6,423 nucleotides of DNA from Thermoplasmata archaeon (GTDB lineage: Archaea > Thermoplasmatota > Thermoplasmata > UBA10834 > DTMW01): NCBI GenBank assembly GCA_029858465.1, contig JAOUEZ010000077.1:1-6423 (forward strand). The letters run 5' to 3'. This document shows, one piece after another, positions 1 to 5,431 of the stretch (positions are counted from its first letter, which is position 1; the number at the start of each line of letters is the position of its first letter). A program made the position numbers and the translations under genes. Below the pieces are notes generated by a model. The model saw only the letters and a program-made list of their open reading frames with translations, searched no databases and was not told the origin of the DNA.

Positions 1-1341
1 GCTCCTCTTCTTAAAATCGCACCACCCGGCCCAAAAAGCCAGGAGATAATCGACCTCGATGAGAAGTATGTCTCGCCGTCCTATGATCGCCTATTCAAGT
101 TCGTCATGCATAAAGCGGCTGGCGCGAGCATCATGGACGCTGACGGGAACATTTACATTGACTTTTCATCCGGAATCAGTGTCGTGAATGCCGGCTGGGG
201 AAACCCACGCATTGTGAGCATGATTCAGGAACAGGCCGAGAGATTAATCCATTCTCTCGCGAACGATGCCTACTTTGAGTACCAGGCGAAATTCGGCGAA
301 TTGCTCGCGAAGAACTCGCCGGGCAAGGCCCTGCAAAGGACTTTCTTCGGCAATTCGGGCGCTGAGGGGGTCGAAGCCGCCGTCAAGTTGTCCCGATTCC
401 ACACGGGAAAGACCGAGCACATCGCTTTCATGGGAGCATATCACGGGCGGACCGGCGCAGCGCTCGCTCTCACGAGCAAGAAGGGGTACAAGTACAAGCA
501 CGGACCGATGATGCCGGGCATCCACCACGCTCCGTATCCGTACTGCTACAGATGCGCTTTCGGCCAGGAGTACCCGTCATGCAACCTGCTCTGCATGGAA
601 TTCTTCGAGCACACGTTCCTCGAATACGGCGGAACGACGGGCGACATCGCCTCGATCTTCGTGGAACCGATCCTCGGGGAGGGCGGATACATCGTCCCCC
701 CGAAGGAATTCCTTCCGAGATTGCAGAAGATCTGCGACAATCTAGAATGCTTGCTGGTTATGGATGAAGTTCAGTCCGGATGCGGCAGGAGCGGGAAGAT
801 GTGGGCATGCGAGCACGTCAACATCATTCCCGATGTCATGGTGATTGGCAAAGCCGCCGGCGGCGGCGTGCCGTTCGGCGGGATAGTCTCGAAACCGGAG
901 ATAATGAGCCGCTGGGTGCCGGGGTCGCATTCGACCACTTTCGGGGGCAACGGGCTGAGCTGCGCCGCCGGGTACGCGCATCTGAAGGAGATAATCGATG
1001 AGGACCTCTCGAAGCGTTCGGCCGACCTTGGCGAGGACGCAATGAAGCAGCTGAAGGAAGCCCAGGAAAACCATCCGATGATCGGAGACGTGAGAGGGAA
1101 GGGCCTGATGATCGGCGTCGAGATAATCAAGGATCAGAAGACGAAAGAGCCCTATCATGTGAGGAAGTTGCAGGAACTGGCCTGGCGCAAGGGTTTGATG
1201 ATGATAACTGCCGGCATGGAATTCAACGTTTTCAGGGTGGCACCTCCGTTGGTTATCTCGTCAGAGCAGTTGGCAAAAGGCATTGAGATATTCGTGGATG
1301 TTATCTCAGAAGTCGAGAAAATGGAAGGAGTGAAGCAATAG
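1..1341 (+). CDS. Class III PLP-dependent aminotransferase (4-aminobutyrate/ornithine aminotransferase-like), 5' end missing
   Basis: The reading frame is open from base 1, so the gene starts outside the window. The ATG at 106 is internal, because the 35 codons before it carry the PPGPKSQEIIDLDEKY stretch typical of archaeal GabT-like enzymes. The 446 visible residues are close to the usual length of about 440-455, so only a few N-terminal residues are lost. Visible class III (fold type I) signatures are GNSGAEG at 116-122 (phosphate binding), MDEVQSGCGRSG with the PLP-ring Asp at 255, and IGKAAGGG with the Schiff-base Lys at 284. The enzyme should move an amino group between an omega-amino or amino acid and a 2-oxoacid in the cytosol. 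Related archaeal proteins include broad-specificity amino acid racemases, so the substrate (GABA, ornithine, alanine or other) cannot be fixed from sequence. A Cys cluster C182-X2-C185-X8-C194-X3-C198 lies mid-protein; I recall similar clusters in this subfamily. The gene is followed by its own terminator and is not in an operon with the integrase. Confidence 0.93.
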   Translation, partial: APLLKIAPPGPKSQEIIDLDEKYVSPSYDRLFKFVMHKAAGASIMDADGNIYIDFSSGISVVNAGWGNPRIVSMIQEQAERLIHSLANDAYFEYQAKFGELLAKNSPGKALQRTFFGNSGAEGVEAAVKLSRFHTGKTEHIAFMGAYHGRTGAALALTSKKGYKYKHGPMMPGIHHAPYPYCYRCAFGQEYPSCNLLCMEFFEHTFLEYGGTTGDIASIFVEPILGEGGYIVPPKEFLPRLQKICDNLECLLVMDEVQSGCGRSGKMWACEHVNIIPDVMVIGKAAGGGVPFGGIVSKPEIMSRWVPGSHSTTFGGNGLSCAAGYAHLKEIIDEDLSKRSADLGEDAMKQLKEAQENHPMIGDVRGKGLMIGVEIIKDQKTKEPYHVRKLQELAWRKGLMMITAGMEFNVFRVAPPLVISSEQLAKGIEIFVDVISEVEKMEGVKQ

Positions 1342-1391
1342 ATTTGATGAATTGCTGTTCTGTTAAATGCTTCAGTCAAGAATAGAATCCT

Positions 1392-1422
1392 TCTCATCAG
1401 GATATGAGACTTTTTCTCTTTT
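1392..1422 (+). terminator. Hairpin plus T-tract terminator after the aminotransferase
   Basis: TCTCAT (1392-1397) pairs perfectly with ATGAGA (1404-1409) around a 6-base loop. It is followed directly by the pyrimidine tract CTTTTTCTCTTTTC. It lies about 50 bases past the aminotransferase stop codon. In archaea the T-tract alone can end transcription; the hairpin is an extra. The rest of the 199-base gap to the integrase shows no gene. Confidence 0.6.
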
Positions 1423-1510
1423 CATTTGAATGCCTAAACTAAATTTTGAACATTATCTCCCAGTTAAGAATTAGCGACAGAGAATTGTATGTTGATTGTA
1501 AGGAAAGCGG

Positions 1511-1529
1511 ATAATTGGATATTTTTTAA
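1511..1529 (+). promoter_or_regulatory. Putative TATA region of the integrase gene
   Basis: An A/T-only stretch (TATTTTTTAAT, 1520-1530) with the adjacent GGATAATTGG lies just before the ATG at 1541. If 1511-1520 is the TATA box, transcription would begin close to 1541 and the mRNA would be leaderless. If TATTTTTTAA is the box, transcription would start near 1550 and translation would begin at the in-frame ATG at 1592. The sequence does not decide between them. Confidence 0.35.
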
Positions 1530-1540
1530 TGTTTCACTAA

Positions 1541-2512
1541 ATGAAGGATAAACGTAAGGGCCGATTCAGGATAAGATCGCTCAACAATGAGATGTCTGAA
1601 TATCTCGAGATATTCAGAAAAGACTGCGAGCTCAGAGGGATGACACATGCCTCGATCCTCACATATCTTTCGGCAGTCCGGATATTCTTGAATTATCTCA
1701 AGAGCAGGAAGCTCAGGATCAAAGATGTGAACAAGCGGGTTTTAAAGGAATATGTCGGTCATCTGCAAAAACAGAATCTTTCTTACAAGACGCTCGGATA
1801 CAACTTCACATCGATTTCTGCATTCTTCGAATTGCTCTTATTCGAAGGAAAGGTTTCTTCCAACCCGGTAACAGGGGTGAGGAAGCGATATCTGAGGAGA
1901 TACAAGAACGGAGAAGGGTTCAAGGACGAGAAACGCCGGATAATAACAGTCAGAGAGATGAAAAGGCTTGTTTTATCGACAAATTCTCCGAGGGATAGGG
2001 CAATAATCATGCTTCTTGCGAAGACCGGCGTCAGGCGAGGTGAACTCCTCAGGATGGATGTCGATGATCTGGATCTCGATGCCTATAGCATCAAGCTGAA
2101 GCCTACAGCGAAACGGACGAATAGGCTCGTGTTCTTTGATGAAGAGGCAAGGAAATGCCTTTTAAAATGGTTGAATAAGAGGAAAAGGTACATTGCATCG
2201 GCCTCGAACGCCCTTTTCATAGGCAATCGAGGCGAGAGGTTGAACAGGAACCATGTCTACGACATAGTCGTTAGACATGCCGTTAAAGTTGGCCTTCATG
2301 ACCCTTCCTCTGATAGGCTCGAGGAGCATTTCACCCCGCATTGCTGCAGGCATTGGTTCACGACATATCTCATGAGGAGCGGAATGCCAAGAGAGCATGT
2401 GCAGGAACTGAGGGGAGATGTCAGGCCAGACGCAGTAGACATTTACTATCATATCGACCCTGAAGATCTGAAGAAATCCTATCTGAAGCATATTCCGAGA
2501 TTAGGAATATAG
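1541..2512 (+). CDS. Tyrosine recombinase / integrase, archaeal XerA-like
   Basis: This is a full-length 323-residue site-specific recombinase that would cut and rejoin DNA through a covalent 3'-phosphotyrosine. Residues about 18-110 form the SAM-like core-binding domain (helical; SILTYLSAVRIFLNYL). Residues about 133-323 form the catalytic domain. Catalytic residues visible are R165 (TGVRRGEL), a beta-hairpin Lys, probably K191 (TAKRTNR), H267 and R270 (HCCRHWF), and the nucleophile Y302 (DIYYHID). The second His of the bacterial LGH motif is replaced by D293 (ELRGDVRPDA), which I recognise as usual for archaeal integrases, so the enzyme is probably active. There is no convincing Shine-Dalgarno sequence. 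The ATG at 1541 gives the longest frame, and the ATG at 1592 (residue 18) is an alternative that would still keep both domains. The gene converges on the retropepsin gene, with a repeat-rich spacer between them. It could be the integrase of a local element or a chromosome-dimer resolvase; the accessory neighbours favour the former. Confidence 0.93.
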   Translation: MKDKRKGRFRIRSLNNEMSEYLEIFRKDCELRGMTHASILTYLSAVRIFLNYLKSRKLRIKDVNKRVLKEYVGHLQKQNLSYKTLGYNFTSISAFFELLLFEGKVSSNPVTGVRKRYLRRYKNGEGFKDEKRRIITVREMKRLVLSTNSPRDRAIIMLLAKTGVRRGELLRMDVDDLDLDAYSIKLKPTAKRTNRLVFFDEEARKCLLKWLNKRKRYIASASNALFIGNRGERLNRNHVYDIVVRHAVKVGLHDPSSDRLEEHFTPHCCRHWFTTYLMRSGMPREHVQELRGDVRPDAVDIYYHIDPEDLKKSYLKHIPRLGI

Positions 2513-2521
2513 AATATTCCT
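2503..2521. repeat. 19-base palindrome across the integrase stop codon
   Basis: AGGAATAT (2503-2510) and ATATTCCT (2514-2521) are perfect inverted arms around a 3-base centre, AGA. The TAG stop codon of the integrase (2510-2512) lies in the middle. The spacer is too short for a stable RNA hairpin and no T-tract follows, so a protein-binding or recombination site fits better than a terminator. Confidence 0.6.
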
Positions 2522-2533
2522 CCCATAAAAAAT

Positions 2534-2570
2534 CAAATATCGTTTCCGTTAAAAATTGTTACAAAACGAT
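2534..2570. repeat. 37-base element, copy 1, with inverted ATCGTTT arms
   Basis: The element begins CAAATATCGTTT and ends AAAACGAT. ATCGTTT (2539-2545) and AAACGAT (2564-2570) are perfect inverted arms separated by 18 bases. In this copy the inverted match is longer, since AATATCGTTT also pairs with AAACGATATT up to base 2573. It lies between two convergent genes, where a promoter is not expected. A recombinase binding site or an iteron-like site are the main options. Confidence 0.6.
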
Positions 2571-2584
2571 ATTGAATATTTAAG

Positions 2585-2621
2585 CAAATATCGTTTAATC
2601 TGATTTTTAATGTAAAACGAT
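2585..2621. repeat. 37-base element, copy 2, with inverted ATCGTTT arms
   Basis: This copy has exactly the same outer sequences and spacing as copy 1: CAAATATCGTTT at 2585-2596, an 18-base centre between the 7-base arms, and AAAACGAT at 2614-2621. It lies 51 bases downstream of copy 1. The centre differs from copy 1, so only the arms and their spacing are conserved. That pattern points to a bound protein rather than to a simple recent duplication. Confidence 0.6.
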
Positions 2622-2647
2622 GCTATCGCTTTTTGAGGCTATTATAT

Positions 2648-3094
2648 TCATTTTGAATATGGAATCAACTCGAATCTATATTCAGGCTCAACGAAGATAA
2701 TCTTGAATAATTTGAATATTGGATCTCTTCCGAGAATTATTGGTGGATCATCTCCTTCTGTGATGCTGATTTTGACGTCCTTAATTGGTTCACTCAGCCT
2801 TCCTGCCCTTCCGAGAGTAATTGATGCGGTTGATGAATATCGATCTATTTTCGATCCGACTACTCTAATTGGCGAGGCTTTCTCTAACTTCATTTCAAGA
2901 TAATCAGCCAGCCTACGTGATATTACCACACCATCCGAACCAGAATCTAATAGACCTTCCATCGGTTTTGTCGACCGCTTATTGGAAGATATGATGCATG
3001 GAACATAGGGATAGAAGAAGTCCCGTATTTTCTTTGAATCACTATCGATCCCGGGGATTCTCTTATAATTGAACCGATAATGTAATAGATTCAT
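2648..3094 (-). CDS. Retropepsin-like (clan AA) aspartic protease domain protein
   Basis: This 148-residue protein has the two hallmarks of a single-domain, pepsin-half-type aspartic protease. One is the catalytic triplet D50-S51-G52 in GLLDSGSDGVVISRRLADYL. The other is the C-terminal hydrophobic-Gly loop IILGRDPIFKLF (residues 119-130), corresponding to the ILGR motif of retropepsins. One catalytic Asp per chain means it would have to dimerise to be active. The N-terminal stretch (YRFNYKRI...PYVPCII) fits the first beta strands of this family. No signal peptide or membrane segment is seen, so it should act in the cytoplasm; the substrate is unknown. The ATG at 3094 lies 8 bases after the stop codon of the DUF5678-like gene, so the two are almost certainly co-transcribed. 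Only a poor Shine-Dalgarno match (GAGCTGG) precedes it. The gene is AT-richer than the aminotransferase, suggesting acquisition. Confidence 0.75.
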   Translation of the reverse strand: MNLLHYRFNYKRIPGIDSDSKKIRDFFYPYVPCIISSNKRSTKPMEGLLDSGSDGVVISRRLADYLEMKLEKASPIRVVGSKIDRYSSTASITLGRAGRLSEPIKDVKISITEGDDPPIILGRDPIFKLFKIIFVEPEYRFELIPYSK

Positions 3095-3102
3095 TGCCAG
3101 CT

Positions 3103-3297
3103 CTAGAAGAAGGATGCGTTTGGATAGAGAATCTTCGTCACAACGACATCCTCGGAAGAGTACTTATCTGCAAGTTTCAACATCTTGCAGACATCTTCAT
3201 TGCTTGCGATTACTTTTCCCTTTAAAACTACTACCCAATGTCCTTCCGGGCCAGAGACGGTGCCCATATCGATAAATGCTGGGTCATTTCTCTTCAT
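3103..3297 (-). CDS. Small DUF5678-like protein
   Basis: A 64-residue protein with the core GHWVVVLKGKVIASNEDVCKMLKLADKY (residues 19-46). It resembles DUF5678: a conserved Trp followed by a beta strand, a short turn and a second strand (here WVVVLKGKVIAS), then a helix with spaced hydrophobics. The molecular function of this family is not known. It is the first gene of a two-gene unit with the retropepsin-like protease. From memory, DUF5678-type proteins often accompany predicted aspartyl proteases in archaea and cyanobacteria, which supports both calls. An AGGAAG sequence ends 8 bases before the ATG and may act as a weak ribosome binding site. A TATA-like box bracketed by an inverted repeat lies about 30 bases upstream. 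It could be a substrate, partner or regulator of the protease; this is inference only. Confidence 0.65.
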   Translation of the reverse strand: MKRNDPAFIDMGTVSGPEGHWVVVLKGKVIASNEDVCKMLKLADKYSSEDVVVTKILYPNASFF

Positions 3298-3307
3298 GGA
3301 TATGCTT

Positions 3308-3351
3308 CCTGCAAGCAGGGAATATTTGTAAATTCAATCACAGCTTGCAGG
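3308..3351 (-). promoter_or_regulatory. Promoter/operator of the DUF5678-retropepsin unit
   Basis: CCTGCAAGC (3308-3316) and GCTTGCAGG (3343-3351) form a perfect 9-base inverted repeat with a 26-base spacer. The spacer holds a TATA-like box that reads TTTACAAATA on the minus strand (3332-3323), centred about 30 bases upstream of the ATG at 3297. A factor bound to both arms would bracket the TBP site. The inner arm also forms its own small palindrome, CCTGCAAGCAGG (3308-3319). Confidence 0.5.
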
Positions 3352-3400
3352 GATAAAAAACCTTTGTGCGGAATTAATAGTATTTACTACATGTATCGGC

Positions 3401-3425
3401 TCAAATCATCATTTGAACATTTTTT
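3401..3425 (+). other. Small hairpin with T-tract in the gap between accessory units
   Basis: TCAAAT (3401-3406) pairs with ATTTGA (3411-3416) over a CATC loop, and a run of six T follows (3420-3425). It has the form of a plus-strand terminator, but no convincing plus-strand gene precedes it. It may be a remnant or chance in AT-rich DNA. The remaining bases of the 3298-3535 gap show no gene. Confidence 0.25.
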
Positions 3426-3535
3426 GCCAGATGAGCTCCTTGCACTATCCAGTTGTTCAAGTTCATTTCTTATTATGATATCGGCTGATTCTGTGCATTA
3501 GATTTATTAATGAGTTGGCGCATGAATAAAGTGAG

Positions 3536-3640
3536 ATGGCGGATAGGCCTGTGACCCCGCATCTGCGGGCCCGAGACCTTTCCCTTTATCTCTCAATTAG
3601 ATGTGCATCGATTTTCGATATTTTCATCTATTTAGGTTAA
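3536..3640 (+). other. GC-rich island: 34-codon ORF (possible truncated gene start) or small RNA
   Basis: An ATG at 3536 opens a 34-residue frame starting MADRPVTPHLRARDLSLYL. Its first 18 codons are GC-rich, unlike the surrounding AT-rich DNA, and resemble the start of a chromosomal gene; the second half turns AT-rich and ends in TAA. A TATA-like TTTATTAA (3503-3510) sits about 29 bases upstream, right for a leaderless start. The last 17 bases overlap the 3' end of the DUF3800 gene on the other strand. The same DNA could instead encode a small RNA: CCCGCA/TGCGGG (3556-3569) forms a tight hairpin, and GAGAT (3533-3537) can pair with ATCTC (3588-3592) to close it. I do not recognise a family for either reading. 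Confidence 0.3.
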
Positions 3641-4337
3641 ATTTTATTTGCACCAATTCATTTGAAAGGAGCAATTTGTATCCTGCATTTTGCGTTGATT
3701 TCAAATGATGCTGGCGAATAATTCCTGCTGCAAGATCTGCAATCTGAAGCCCAGGCGTCTTTGCACTCTTTGAGTAATAAAGTCGGGTTTCAATACTTGG
3801 ATTATCTATTGTACGTTTAAGATAAGGATCATATCGGTCAATCGCGCTCTTCCATATTTCTGCGTCGAGTATGATGTCAGCAAGGATTTTCTCAGTATTT
3901 TGGCAGATACAAAGGGGACGTAGAAGATTTCCGAGAGCGGAGAGACGTATTAAGTTCCCCAACTTTTGACTATCTATTTCCGGATTTAGTAATTTGAAAG
4001 CACATGGATTGTCTATGGACATTGTAAATCGAACGGGTGACCTATCCCAGAAGCAACCTTCTTTTTGTATTGTAGGATCCGTTCTTGCCTTATTCATGGC
4101 CATGAATAATAGGAATTCCGCAAATTCATCCGGCATTCCACGATGATGTATTTCTCTTGCCCATTTAACCTTGTGATCATCAATAAGATACTGTTTCAAC
4201 GAATCGACGGTTGATGATAGTGGCTTATCTCTTCGTGACGAGGGTGCTTGCACGCACCAAACTGCTGCAGTTGAGAAGGCAATCTCATTGGCGAAAGGAT
4301 TGCCGCTTTCATCAATAAAAATACAGATACTGGCCAT
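3624..4337 (-). CDS. DUF3800 domain protein (RNase H-like family)
   Basis: This 237-residue protein shows the DUF3800 pattern. The N-terminal strand IFIDESGNP has the acidic pair D9-E10, then comes KVKWAREIHH (56-65), a later acidic strand ILADIILDAE (151-160), and the C-terminal GLQIADLAAGIIRQ (196-209) with D201. These spaced acidic residues are the expected metal-binding set of an RNase H-like fold. The family is common in phages, mobile elements and defence-associated regions, but its activity is largely unproven. No signal peptide is present. The ATG at 4337 has no Shine-Dalgarno sequence, while an AT-rich element about 30 bases upstream fits a leaderless mRNA. That element lies between the arms of a perfect inverted repeat. 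The gene is AT-rich and stands alone, convergent with the small ORF at 3536-3640. It is probably acquired. Confidence 0.82.
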   Translation of the reverse strand: MASICIFIDESGNPFANEIAFSTAAVWCVQAPSSRRDKPLSSTVDSLKQYLIDDHKVKWAREIHHRGMPDEFAEFLLFMAMNKARTDPTIQKEGCFWDRSPVRFTMSIDNPCAFKLLNPEIDSQKLGNLIRLSALGNLLRPLCICQNTEKILADIILDAEIWKSAIDRYDPYLKRTIDNPSIETRLYYSKSAKTPGLQIADLAAGIIRQHHLKSTQNAGYKLLLSNELVQIKFNLNR

Positions 4338-4352
4338 TAATTACAGATTGAT

Positions 4353-4380
4353 ATGTAATCAATAGAATTTGTGATTACAT
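4353..4380 (-). promoter_or_regulatory. Inverted-repeat operator over the DUF3800 promoter
   Basis: ATGTAATCA (4353-4361) and TGATTACAT (4372-4380) are perfect 9-base inverted arms with a 10-base spacer. On the minus strand the spacer reads CAAATTCTAT, an AT-rich TATA-like element centred about 30 bases upstream of the ATG at 4337. A partial third half-site, ATTAC, occurs at 4340-4344, closer to the gene. Confidence 0.5.
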
Positions 4381-4560
4381 GTAGAAGTAAGTTGATATCT
4401 ATCTTAAGGGGAGTCAATGTTCATCAAATATCGGAGAACAAATTGAATTCTTGAGTCAATAATCATTTCCTTCAATTTCATAATGTAAAGAATTTGTATA
4501 AACTCCAATAATCTACATGCTCTCATGAAGAGAATATAGACCAGCGCATCTGCAAAATAC

Positions 4561-4597
4561 TTTATATAATGAATACAATAATAAATTTCGAGGGGAG
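4561..4597 (+). promoter_or_regulatory. TATA box and ribosome binding site of the TspO-like gene
   Basis: TTTATATAA (4561-4569) is a near-ideal archaeal TATA box. Transcription should begin about 25 bases downstream, near 4590, just before the Shine-Dalgarno-like AGGGGAG (4591-4597), which lies 4 bases ahead of the ATG at 4602. This decides the start: an in-frame ATG at 4569 lies in the TATA box and cannot be used. The preceding stretch 4381-4560 holds no recognisable gene. Confidence 0.65.
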
Positions 4598-4601
4598 AAT
4601 A

Positions 4602-5384
4602 ATGGCCATCAATGAGAGCTATATGAAATGGCTTAACATCATCGCCTTTGTGTGTGTCGTGATCGTCAACAGCCTGGCGGGCAGCACCGAACTCATCGGC
4701 GGAGTGAATACCGCCCAGATCTCCGATTCGAACCCAACATTGGTAACTCCTGCGGGATATGTGTTCTCGATATGGGGGATAATCTACGTCCTGCTGGCCG
4801 TTTTCGTCATCTATCAGGCTCTGCCGAGTCAGAAAGGAAAGGAATTCCATAAGAAGATCGGCTGGTTCTTCATCCTGAGCAGCATATTCAACATTGTCTG
4901 GATCTTCCTTTGGCAGTACGAGCTTCTCAGCGTATCCCTGATACTCATGCTTCTGCTTCTCGTATCTCTGATCATGATCTATCTGCGCCTTGACATAGGA
5001 AAATCAGCAGTTCCAATGAGAGAGAAGCTGGCGGTCCATCTGCCCTTCAGTGTGTATCTGGGCTGGATAACGATAGCCACGATCGCAAATGTCTCCGTTT
5101 TGCTTGTCTCATTGAACTGGGACGGCTTCGGGATATCGGAGACAGTCTGGGCGTCCCTAATCATAATAGTAGCCCTCGTGCTCACCATCCTCGTCATCGC
5201 GATGAGAAAGGACATCGCCTATGGGCTGGTCGTAGTCTGGGCGCTTGTGGGCATCGCGGCGAAGCAGAGCGCGTACCAGGATGTCGTCACATTGGCATTG
5301 GCCTGTGCAGTCATTGTGCTGATCGCCTTGGCCGTCTTCCTGCTACTGCCGAGATTGAGAAGCAAATCTCCAGCTCCAGCTTGA
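4602..5384 (+). CDS. TspO/MBR-related tryptophan-rich membrane protein, about eight helices
   Basis: A 260-residue integral membrane protein. Hydrophobic segments lie at about 10-27, 50-72, 86-105, 109-128, 143-168, 181-200, 207-222 and 227-250. Family motifs are NSLAGSTELIGG after helix 1, TPAGYVFSIWGIIYVLL at 49-65, FNIVWIFLWQ at 96-105 and LPFSVYLGWITIATIANVSVL at 147-167. These match the longer TspO/MBR-related group rather than classical TspO (about 160 residues, five helices). Classical TspO binds porphyrins and hydrophobic ligands, but whether this longer group does so is not established. The tail (PRLRSKSPAPA) is basic and probably cytoplasmic. The start at 4602 is supported by the SD-like AGGGGAG and by the TATA box overlapping the alternative upstream ATG. 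GC-rich codon use resembles that of the aminotransferase, so it is probably native chromosome. It appears to be a single-gene transcript. Confidence 0.85.
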   Translation: MAINESYMKWLNIIAFVCVVIVNSLAGSTELIGGVNTAQISDSNPTLVTPAGYVFSIWGIIYVLLAVFVIYQALPSQKGKEFHKKIGWFFILSSIFNIVWIFLWQYELLSVSLILMLLLLVSLIMIYLRLDIGKSAVPMREKLAVHLPFSVYLGWITIATIANVSVLLVSLNWDGFGISETVWASLIIIVALVLTILVIAMRKDIAYGLVVVWALVGIAAKQSAYQDVVTLALACAVIVLIALAVFLLLPRLRSKSPAPA

Positions 5385-5413
5385 GCGATGGTCAATCAGG
5401 TCCCGATGAATCA

Positions 5414-5430
5414 TCCTTTACTTCCTTTTT
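5414..5430 (+). terminator. Pyrimidine-tract terminator after the TspO-like gene
   Basis: TCCTTTACTTCCTTTTT lies about 30 bases after the TspO-like stop codon. It resembles the T-rich tracts that end transcription in archaea. No convincing hairpin precedes it. Confidence 0.35.
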
Positions 5431-5431
5431 A

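Noticed and set aside
742..1158. Long antisense frames within the aminotransferase gene
   Set aside because: They arise from the GC-rich codon pattern of the aminotransferase, whose catalytic motifs are intact on the plus strand.
2534..2621. CRISPR array
   Set aside because: Only two units occur, the centres vary within the element rather than between identical repeats, and no cas gene is present.
3238..3501. 87-residue open frame on the plus strand
   Set aside because: It begins antisense to the DUF5678-like gene, runs through that gene's promoter, and has no ribosome binding site or recognisable motif.
3556..3569. Part of a tRNA gene
   Set aside because: The GC-rich hairpin has no neighbouring acceptor stem, anticodon arm or T-loop consensus.
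4569..4604. Upstream in-frame start for the TspO-like protein
   Set aside because: The ATG at 4569 overlaps the TATA box, so it would not be in the transcript; the ATG at 4602 has an SD-like AGGGGAG.
4404..4850. 148-residue open frame on the minus strand
   Set aside because: Its first half is antisense to the TspO-like gene, it covers that gene's promoter and start, and it shows no family motif. It is a shadow frame.
3624..5384. A known defence system joining DUF3800, TspO and Fic
   Set aside because: The genes lie on different strands with separate promoters and differing composition. I know of no described system with this set.
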